In this document: positions 1-5,383 of the stretch, piece after piece
Layout: each line of letters opens with the position of its first letter
How positions within the stretch are numbered: position 1 is the first letter of the stretch
From: Actinomycetota bacterium
GTDB taxonomy: Bacteria > Actinomycetota > Actinomycetes > S36-B12
NCBI GenBank assembly: GCA_009702725.1
Contig: WLHM01000034.1
Span: forward strand, 1-9,145
Direction: 5' to 3'
DNA: 9,145 nucleotides
The notes under the pieces: model-generated
What the model was told of the DNA's origin: nothing
Seen by the model: the letters and a program-made list of their open reading frames with translations, nothing else
Databases searched by the model: none
Position numbers and translations under genes: made by a program

Positions 1-35
1 CCATAATGCCCGTGCATTTAAGATGTTGCACTTCG

Positions 36-70
36 CCGTAGAACCAGCTGTCTGCGCTACGGGGTTAACC
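36..70. other. Small inverted repeat near left edge
   Basis: CCGTAG (36-41) and CTACGG (57-62) are perfect complements around a 15-base loop. The palindrome GGTTAACC (63-70) follows directly. There is no T-run on either strand, so this is not a convincing intrinsic terminator. It could be part of the 3' end of an upstream transcript or an operator. I see nothing else definite in positions 1-175; a long open frame runs through this stretch in phase with the next gene, but it has no recognisable protein character. Confidence 0.2.
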
Positions 71-162
71 GAGGTTTCCGCTCCACCGCCCTTATTGCTG
101 AGTGATCAGGTGGCAGTCTCCCTGGGTTCGGGTAAGGTTAGGGAAAGCATCACGAGCGCTAT

Positions 163-169
163 GAGAGGG
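163..169 (+). promoter_or_regulatory. Shine-Dalgarno sequence deciding the start at 176
   Basis: The purine run GAGAGGG lies six bases upstream of the ATG at 176, which is good ribosome-binding spacing. It favours 176 over the in-frame ATGs at 161 and 23. It is the clearest Shine-Dalgarno sequence I noticed in the window; the starts of degV and comEA have none. Confidence 0.5.
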
Positions 170-175
170 CCCACC

Positions 176-499
176 ATGAAGACCACCCGATTTGCTGCTG
201 CCTCATTCGTGGCCCTCGCGTTGGCGTTTACTGCTGCCCCCGCTCATGCTGCGCAGCCACAGGCAACCGACAAGCAAAATGCCGTTGCGACCTTGATCTA
301 TAAGGCACTCAAGCGTACGCAGGCAAGTAGCCCAAAGGCGTTCAAGTCAACCTGCCTCCTGTACACGATCAACCCCAAGACAGTCCTTGACCTGTTCTTT
401 GACAATGACGACTTTGTGGAACTCAGTAAGCCTCTTGGCGCCTCGAAGAAGGACTTTCGGGCCGGGATCAATATCGCACTCAAGAAGGCCTGCGCTTAA
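176..499 (+). CDS. Small secreted protein of unknown function
   Basis: This is a 107-residue protein when read from the ATG at 176. The N-terminus is a textbook Sec signal peptide: a basic MKTTR start, a hydrophobic stretch over residues 7-20, and a signal peptidase I-like APAHA or AHAA site near residues 21-26. The mature part of about 80 residues is lysine-rich and probably helical. It contains two cysteines, C60 and C106 (the second-to-last residue), which could form a disulfide outside the cell. There is no lipobox, so a lipoprotein is unlikely. I do not recognise a family. The frame stays open far upstream to an ATG at 23, but those residues look non-protein-like and would bury the signal peptide, so I reject the longer form. 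The gene stands alone: 80 bases separate it from leuS, and no terminator is evident between them. Confidence 0.65.
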   Translation: MKTTRFAAASFVALALAFTAAPAHAAQPQATDKQNAVATLIYKALKRTQASSPKAFKSTCLLYTINPKTVLDLFFDNDDFVELSKPLGASKKDFRAGINIALKKACA

Positions 500-563
500 G
501 TCAGGTGCCGCCCGTCACTGAAACTTTTGATCGGTGCTGACAATCGAGTTGACGAGGCCTCGG

Positions 564-569
564 TAGACT
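564..569 (+). promoter_or_regulatory. Possible -10 element for leuS
   Basis: TAGACT fits the actinobacterial -10 pattern TANNNT and ends ten bases before the leuS ATG, implying a very short or absent leader. Immediately upstream is the 10-bp palindrome CGAGGCCTCG (553-562). A TTGACG at 549-554 is too close to serve as its -35 element. No Shine-Dalgarno precedes leuS. The 80-base gap is too short for a T-box leader. Confidence 0.3.
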
Positions 570-579
570 CACCAGTCTT

Positions 580-3072
580 ATGAGTGAACCAACTGATGTC
601 GCCGGCCGCTTCGACGAGCCCATCGGCTACGACTTTGATGTAATTCAGGAGCGTTGGCTGCCCATTTGGGATGAGCTAGCCCCATTTCGATCCGGGGGCC
701 ACGGTGATACCCGGCCCAAGAAGTACGTCCTTGACATGTTTCCGTACCCATCCGGTGATCTCCATATGGGCCATGCGGAGGCTTACGCACTAGGCGACGT
801 TATCGCTCGGTACTGGGTGCAGCAGGGCTTTAATGTCATGCATCCGATCGCCTGGGACGCCTTTGGCTTACCGGCCGAGAACGCCGCCATAAAGCGTAAT
901 GAGGATCCAATTCATTGGACCTACGAAAACATTGCACAGCAAAAAGCTTCGATGCGCCGTTACGCCTGTTCATTTGACTGGGATCGGGTTTTCAACACCT
1001 GCGACCCGGAATACTACAAATGGAATCAGTGGTTCTTCCTGCAGATGTTTGAGCGCGGTTTGGCATATCGCAAGGCAAGTAGTGTCAACTGGTGTCCGAA
1101 TTGCCAAACTGTGCTGGCAAATGAGCAAGTTGTCAACGGAGTTTGTGAGCGTTGCGATACGGCTGTCACCAAAAAGAAATTAACGCAGTGGTATCTGCGC
1201 ATCACCGACTATGCCGATCGCCTACTTGACGACATGCAAGACCTGGAAGGCAAATGGCCGGAGAAAGTGTTGCTGATGCAGCGCAACTGGATCGGTCGCT
1301 CAAGTGGATCTGAAGTCGAGTTCGCCATTGAAGGGCGCGATGAGCCGGTTACTGTATATACGACTCGACCTGACACCTTGTATGGCGCAACTTTCTTCGT
1401 AGTGGCTGTTGACTCGGACCTTGCGGCTGAACTTGCCTCGGGAACTTCAGCTGAGGCCGATTTCGCGGCGTATCTCGAGCAGGTCAAAGGCACTTCAGAA
1501 ATGGATCGGCTAGACCAATCCCGCGAAAAGACCGGCGTGTTCTTGCAGCGTTACGCAATTAATCCAGTAAATGGTGAACGCATCGAAGTGTGGGCATCGG
1601 ATTATGTGCTCGCCGACTACGGTACCGGTGCGATTATGGCCGTACCTGCGCACGACCAGCGCGACCTAGACTTCGCTCGTAAATTTAATCTCCCCGTTCG
1701 GGTAGTGGTGGAGGCCGGTGAAGACCCAGTAGCGACCGGGGTCGCCACGGCCGATGATGGACCACACGTTAACTCGGGGCCACTTGATGGCTTGGACAAA
1801 GTCGAAGCCATCGCTGCGATGAACCTGGTGCTTGAACAACGTGGCACCGGGCGCTCGGCTGTTAATTACCGCCTTCGCGATTGGCTTATCTCACGTCAGC
1901 GTTACTGGGGTGCACCGATCCCGATCATTCATTGCCCAACATGCGGTGAGGTCCCGGTACCCGAAGCGCAGTTGCCGGTGCTGTTGCCACCGGCTGAAGG
2001 CCTAGACCTCAAACCGAAGGGCACCTCACCCCTTGGCGCTGCGATCGAGTGGGCCAGCGTTCTTTGCCCCAAGTGTGGTGAACCAGCAACTCGTGATGCC
2101 GACACCATGGATACCTTCGTCGACTCTTCGTGGTACTACCTGCGTTATGTCGACCCGAATGACTCGACTCGAGCCTTTGACCCGGCAAAAGTTCGCGAAT
2201 GGTTGCCGGTTGATCAATATGTGGGCGGTGTCACCCATGCCATCTTGCATCTGCTTTACAGTCGTTTCTTCACCAAAGTGCTTTTCGATATGGGGCTACT
2301 CGATTTCACGGAGCCATTCACCCGCCTGCTAAACCAGGGCATGGTGGTGATGTCTGGCTCAGCAATGAGCAAGAGTCGAGGCAACCTGGTGCGGCTCTCC
2401 GATGAGCTGGCAATCCACGGCGTCGACGCCATTCGGTTGAGCATGGTGTTCGCCGGGCCACCCGAGGACGATGTCGACTGGGCGGACGTCTCTCCGTCAG
2501 GTGCGAAAAAGTTTCTAGCTCGAGCTTGGCGACTATCTGGTGATGTAACAAGTGCACCCGGGGTTGACTTTAGTTCCGGTGACCGGCAACTTCGAAAGGC
2601 AACACATCGGGCAGTGCAAGATGCCACTGTCTCTATTGAGTCCTTCCGATTTAATGTTGCGGTTGCAAGGGCGATGGAGTTAGTTAACGTCACCCGTAAG
2701 GCCATCGATACAGGTTGTGGGCCAGATGATCCAGCCGTACGTGAGGCCACTGAAGCAGTCGCGATCATTTTGTCACTTGTTGCGCCCTATACCGCCGAAG
2801 ACATGTGGTCGCGCCTAAGTCATGAGCCTTCGGTTGCCCTTGCTGGCTGGCCAAAAGTCGATCCCGAACTGTTGGTCGAAGATTCGGTGATTTGTATTGT
2901 GCAAATCGCTGGCAAGGTGCGCGAGCGCCTTGAAGTTGCCCCCACGATCAGCGAGGACGAACTTAGGGCGTTAGCGCTCTCGGCTCCCGCAGTACAGGCG
3001 GCACTGGAGGGTAAGGGTATTAAGACGGTCATTGTGCGACCACCCAAGCTCGTCAACATTGTGCCTGAGTAA
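580..3072 (+). CDS. leuS: Leucine--tRNA ligase
   Basis: This is an 830-residue cytoplasmic class I aminoacyl-tRNA synthetase that activates leucine with ATP and charges tRNA-Leu. The adenylate-forming HIGH motif is HMGH at residues 62-65. A zinc-knuckle-like cysteine set is C172, C175, C189 and C192. The editing (CP1) domain follows, with the threonine-rich TTRPDTLYG at 261-269 and GTGAIMAVPAHD at 348-359. A second set of Cys pairs is C452/C455 and C496/C499. The KMSKS loop reads AMSKS (595-599), so the first lysine is replaced while the second (K598) is kept. The anticodon-binding helical region and the C-terminal domain complete the protein. The length is near the compact bacterial type (about 860 in E. 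coli), shorter than my recollection of mycobacterial enzymes. The stretch FAGPPEDDVDWADVSP after the loop looks actinobacterial. The chosen ATG leaves the expected short N-terminal extension before the first conserved block. The gene is intact and I am confident of its identity. Confidence 0.98.
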   Translation: MSEPTDVAGRFDEPIGYDFDVIQERWLPIWDELAPFRSGGHGDTRPKKYVLDMFPYPSGDLHMGHAEAYALGDVIARYWVQQGFNVMHPIAWDAFGLPAENAAIKRNEDPIHWTYENIAQQKASMRRYACSFDWDRVFNTCDPEYYKWNQWFFLQMFERGLAYRKASSVNWCPNCQTVLANEQVVNGVCERCDTAVTKKKLTQWYLRITDYADRLLDDMQDLEGKWPEKVLLMQRNWIGRSSGSEVEFAIEGRDEPVTVYTTRPDTLYGATFFVVAVDSDLAAELASGTSAEADFAAYLEQVKGTSEMDRLDQSREKTGVFLQRYAINPVNGERIEVWASDYVLADYGTGAIMAVPAHDQRDLDFARKFNLPVRVVVEAGEDPVATGVATADDGPHVNSGPLDGLDKVEAIAAMNLVLEQRGTGRSAVNYRLRDWLISRQRYWGAPIPIIHCPTCGEVPVPEAQLPVLLPPAEGLDLKPKGTSPLGAAIEWASVLCPKCGEPATRDADTMDTFVDSSWYYLRYVDPNDSTRAFDPAKVREWLPVDQYVGGVTHAILHLLYSRFFTKVLFDMGLLDFTEPFTRLLNQGMVVMSGSAMSKSRGNLVRLSDELAIHGVDAIRLSMVFAGPPEDDVDWADVSPSGAKKFLARAWRLSGDVTSAPGVDFSSGDRQLRKATHRAVQDATVSIESFRFNVAVARAMELVNVTRKAIDTGCGPDDPAVREATEAVAIILSLVAPYTAEDMWSRLSHEPSVALAGWPKVDPELLVEDSVICIVQIAGKVRERLEVAPTISEDELRALALSAPAVQAALEGKGIKTVIVRPPKLVNIVPE

Positions 3073-3083
3073 CTGGTTTTCGT

Positions 3084-3089
3084 TACGCT
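3084..3089 (+). promoter_or_regulatory. -10 element of a probable leaderless degV promoter
   Basis: TACGCT fits TANNNT and is followed by exactly six bases before the degV ATG at 3096, the spacing at which transcription would begin on the start codon. No Shine-Dalgarno is present in the 23-base gap after leuS. A weak -35 candidate, TTGTGC (3059-3064), lies inside the end of leuS at a long 19-base spacing. The same layout recurs before comEA. Confidence 0.45.
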
Positions 3090-3095
3090 GCCCGT

Positions 3096-3944
3096 ATGCC
3101 AGTTGCGGTAATCACCGATTCGACCGCCTACTTGCCGAGCGGGTGGGCAGCAAAGTACGGGATCTCGGTTGTTCCTGTGCAAGTCGTGGTCGCGGGCCAG
3201 CCATATGACGAAACCGAAGATCAACAAGCCGAGCGCGTAGTTGAAGCACTTGAACAGTGGCATCCGGTCACGACGTCGCGGCCTTCACCTGAACGTTTCT
3301 TTGAATGCTTTCGCGCAGCCCAAGAGGCCGGGGCCACCTCGATAGTGGTGGCAACTCTTTCAGCAGCGATGTCTGCGACATATGAGTCAGCGTTACTCGC
3401 GGCGAAGGAGTGCACGATACCGGTGCATGTAATCGATAGCCGTAGTATCGCCATGGGCCTTGGATTCGCGGTAATTTCTGGTGCTGAGGCAGCCGGTTTG
3501 GGTGCTAATGAGTTTGACGTAACCTCGATAATCGAGCGGCGGGCAGAAGCCAGCCAAGTTTTCTTTTATGTCGACACTTTGGAGTATTTGCGCCGCGGTG
3601 GGCGAGTTAGCTCGACGCGAGCCGTGGTGGGACAAGCCCTTAAAGTTAAGCCGCTTTTGCAACTCGTTGATGGGAACGTGCAGCAAGTTGACAAGGTGCG
3701 CACGGCATCAAAAGCTCTGGCTCGATTAGCTGATCTCGCGGTTGAATCGGCAGGTGATGCTGAAGTGGATATCGCAGTTCAGCATTTGTCGGCATCCGAG
3801 CGGGCGCAGCAACTTGTTGATATCTTGCAGGAGCGCCTACCAGCCGCCACCATCGTGCAGTGCCCGGTGGGTGGCGTTGTTGGTGCACATGTGGGCCCGG
3901 GCATGGTTGCTGTTGTAGTGGCGCCGAAAGTCGATTGGCTGTGA
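3096..3944 (+). CDS. DegV family fatty-acid-binding protein (FakB-like)
   Basis: This 282-residue protein shows DegV-fold signatures along its whole length. They include ITDSTAYLP at residues 6-14, the TSRPSPERFFE segment, ATLSAAMSATYESA (lipid head-group binding region), VIDSRSIAMGLG, and the hallmark FYVDTLEYLRRGGR at 157-170. A basic-hydrophobic run then leads to a final GGVVGAHVGPG segment. Family members bind a single long-chain fatty acid. In Firmicutes they act as FakB, presenting the fatty acid to the kinase FakA, which makes acyl-phosphate. No kinase gene is visible here; it would have to lie elsewhere. The TGA stop overlaps the GTG start of plsY (GTGA), so the two are probably translationally coupled. 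The ATG is the natural start because the first beta strand begins immediately after it. The family call is firm; the fatty-acid kinase role is inferred. Confidence 0.93.
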   Translation: MPVAVITDSTAYLPSGWAAKYGISVVPVQVVVAGQPYDETEDQQAERVVEALEQWHPVTTSRPSPERFFECFRAAQEAGATSIVVATLSAAMSATYESALLAAKECTIPVHVIDSRSIAMGLGFAVISGAEAAGLGANEFDVTSIIERRAEASQVFFYVDTLEYLRRGGRVSSTRAVVGQALKVKPLLQLVDGNVQQVDKVRTASKALARLADLAVESAGDAEVDIAVQHLSASERAQQLVDILQERLPAATIVQCPVGGVVGAHVGPGMVAVVVAPKVDWL

Positions 3945-4522
3945 CCCCATGGTTATGGGTGTTTGTTGCCGGTGGAGTTGGGTATCTCCTTGGCTCTATT
4001 AGTCCGGCAGTTTATGTGGCGCGAATATTCGGGGTCGACCTTTATGCATCAGGTTCGGGTAATCCCGGTGCGACAAATGTTGGCCGTACGCTAGGGGCGC
4101 GCTGGGGCGTAATTGTCGGTGTCATAGATATTGCCAAAGGCTTTGTGCCAGCGGCCCTGTTCGGGATTTACGTCGGTGAGATTGCCGGTGAAGTTGCGGG
4201 ATTAGCCGCGGTGCTCGGCCACATAACGTCACCATTCCTTAAAGGTCGTGGTGGTAAAGGGGTTGCCACCACCTTGGGCGCAATCCTGGGGGTACAGCCT
4301 TGGCTAGCCATCCCGGTGCTCATTACTTTTGGTATTGGAGTTGCTATTTGGCACCGCGTTGGCCTTGGTGCTGCTCTAGCCGCAATCGTTTTGGCACTTA
4401 GTGGGGTAGTCGGGTGGGCCGTCGGATTACTGGATCCATCTGATGCGGTTTTCGCGGTAGCGATGGCGGGTTTGGTGCTGGGTCGGCATATCGGCAATGT
4501 CCGCCGTGCGACCTTGCAATAG
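3941..4522 (+). CDS. plsY: Acyl-phosphate:glycerol-3-phosphate acyltransferase
   Basis: PlsY is an integral membrane enzyme that transfers the acyl group from acyl-phosphate to glycerol-3-phosphate to give lysophosphatidic acid, the first step of phospholipid synthesis. From the GTG at 3941 the protein has 193 residues, close to the usual 200 or so. The three conserved cytoplasmic loops are visible: SGSGNPGATNVGR at residues 37-49 (followed by the D63-IAKG helix start), GHITSPFLKGRGGKGVAT at 93-110, and a C-terminal RHIGNVRR at 182-189. Hydrophobic segments separate them, the first at about 5-27. The frame can be extended upstream to an ATG at 3860, but that adds 27 residues that only shadow the end of degV. 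The GTGA overlap with the degV stop and the membrane-start sequence TPWLWVFVAGG both support the GTG. The context suggests use of acyl-phosphate made from DegV-bound fatty acids. Confidence 0.93.
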   Translation: MTPWLWVFVAGGVGYLLGSISPAVYVARIFGVDLYASGSGNPGATNVGRTLGARWGVIVGVIDIAKGFVPAALFGIYVGEIAGEVAGLAAVLGHITSPFLKGRGGKGVATTLGAILGVQPWLAIPVLITFGIGVAIWHRVGLGAALAAIVLALSGVVGWAVGLLDPSDAVFAVAMAGLVLGRHIGNVRRATLQ

Positions 4523-4532
4523 CAAACTCGCG

Positions 4533-4541
4533 TTGTCCACA
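4533..4541 (+). promoter_or_regulatory. DnaA-box-like nonamer 1
   Basis: TTGTCCACA is identical to the nonamer favoured by DnaA in high-GC actinobacteria. It sits inside a 14-base interrupted palindrome, CGTTGT-CC-ACAACG (4531-4544), in the gap between plsY and comEA. A single nonamer arises by chance fairly easily; the nearby second copy in the same orientation makes it more interesting. There is no evidence here of a replication origin. Confidence 0.35.
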
Positions 4542-4561
4542 ACGTGGCTCTGATGGCAAAT

Positions 4562-4570
4562 TCATCCACA
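4562..4570 (+). promoter_or_regulatory. DnaA-box-like nonamer 2
   Basis: TCATCCACA differs from the classical DnaA box TTATCCACA at one position. It lies 20 bases downstream of the first nonamer, in the same orientation, and upstream of the comEA promoter elements. DnaA can act as a transcription factor at such sites, so control of the competence unit is possible but untested. Confidence 0.3.
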
Positions 4571-4586
4571 GGCCGGCAATTGCCCA

Positions 4587-4615
4587 CTGACTTTTGTGCG
4601 GTGACTTTCTAACGT
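4587..4615 (+). promoter_or_regulatory. Probable leaderless promoter of comEA-comEC
   Basis: CTGACT (4587-4592) matches the -35 consensus TTGACA at four of six positions. After a 17-base spacer, TAACGT (4610-4615) matches TANNNT. Exactly six bases then precede the comEA ATG at 4622, so transcription is expected to begin at or next to the start codon. No Shine-Dalgarno is seen. This is the best promoter candidate in the window. Confidence 0.5.
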
Positions 4616-4621
4616 CGCGGT

Positions 4622-5383
4622 ATGTCCTTGCGCACCGTCGTTGCTGATCGCTTTCACAAGCAGGCGCCAGCGGTGGCAGCAGCAACCAGCGATCGCCTCC
4701 ACCGAATTGCGAGCCAGTGGACTCCAGCTCCGCCGGCAGCGCTGCCGGCTGATGCGTTTGCCGACGCCATCGCGGCCCCGGCGCCAAGGGCTCGGGTAGT
4801 TCACCTTGATCGGCGGGCCTGGCGCGGGCTACTAGTAATCGTGCTCGGTGCCGCACTTATTGCCGGTTGGATGTGGTGGCAGGGTCGGCCGCGGGAGCTG
4901 GTACTTGCCCCTGAGGTGATAGCAAGTGGCGCTGCGATACCTGGTGTCATGAACTCCCCGGCTGCGGTATCGGGGCAAGTTGTTGTCCATGTAATCGGCG
5001 CGGTGAATAACCCAGGATTGGTGGAGTTGCCTGCCGGATCGCGCATTGCTGACGCGATCACCGCCGTCGGTGGCGCTAAAACGGCAAAAGCACTCGGGTC
5101 GGTAAATCTGGCCCGCGTGTTGATTGATGGTGAACAGATCGTCGTCGGGGCGCAGCCGGGTGCAGTGACTGGAACACCCATTGACGCCAATGGGGTACTT
5201 AACCTAAATAGTGCAACCGAATCCGATTATGAATCCCTGCCAGGTGTTGGCCCGGTGCTGGCGGCTCGAATTATGGCTTGGCGCACGACGAACGGAGTAT
5301 TTCGAAGTATTGACGAACTTGGTGAAGTCACTGGTATCGGGCCATCAATCCTCGAACAGATTCGCCCACTGGTCCGGGTTTGA
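4622..5383 (+). CDS. comEA: ComEA family DNA-binding receptor
   Basis: This 253-residue, membrane-anchored double-stranded DNA receptor acts in natural transformation, handing captured DNA to the ComEC channel. Residues 1-66 form a proline/alanine-rich cytoplasmic tail ending in basic residues. One membrane helix spans about 69-86 (LLVIVLGAALIAGWMWW). An extracellular SLBB-type domain follows at about 120-176, with the typical VHVIGAVNNPGLVELPAGSR pattern. The C-terminal helix-hairpin-helix region covers 192-253. It starts with LNLNSAT and carries two hairpins, LPGVG (206-210) and VTGIG (236-240), which contact the DNA backbone. The architecture is the standard Gram-positive one, with an N-terminal tail longer than in Bacillus. 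The tail coding sequence contains an 18-bp perfect palindrome. The gene overlaps comEC by four bases, indicating co-translation. Confidence 0.94.
   Translation: MSLRTVVADRFHKQAPAVAAATSDRLHRIASQWTPAPPAALPADAFADAIAAPAPRARVVHLDRRAWRGLLVIVLGAALIAGWMWWQGRPRELVLAPEVIASGAAIPGVMNSPAAVSGQVVVHVIGAVNNPGLVELPAGSRIADAITAVGGAKTAKALGSVNLARVLIDGEQIVVGAQPGAVTGTPIDANGVLNLNSATESDYESLPGVGPVLAARIMAWRTTNGVFRSIDELGEVTGIGPSILEQIRPLVRV
4732..4749. repeat. 18-bp perfect palindrome within comEA
   Basis: GCCGGCAGCGCTGCCGGC is its own reverse complement across all 18 bases. It encodes part of the alanine/proline-rich cytoplasmic tail of ComEA (residues about 38-43), a region under weak amino-acid constraint. It could form a very stable GC hairpin in the mRNA about 110 bases after the start, or be a side effect of repetitive alanine/proline codons. 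Confidence 0.6.

Noticed and set aside
1..17. Possible divergent minus-strand gene starting with ATG at 17-15.
   Set aside because: Only five complete codons lie in the window, with no ribosome-binding site or promoter to support it.
23..175. N-terminal extension of the small secreted protein back to the ATG at 23.
   Set aside because: It would place 51 residues of no clear character before an obvious signal peptide, while a good Shine-Dalgarno precedes the ATG at 176.
500..579. T-box or other leader riboswitch upstream of leuS.
   Set aside because: The gap is 80 bases, too short for a T-box, and has no recognisable specifier, antiterminator or terminator.
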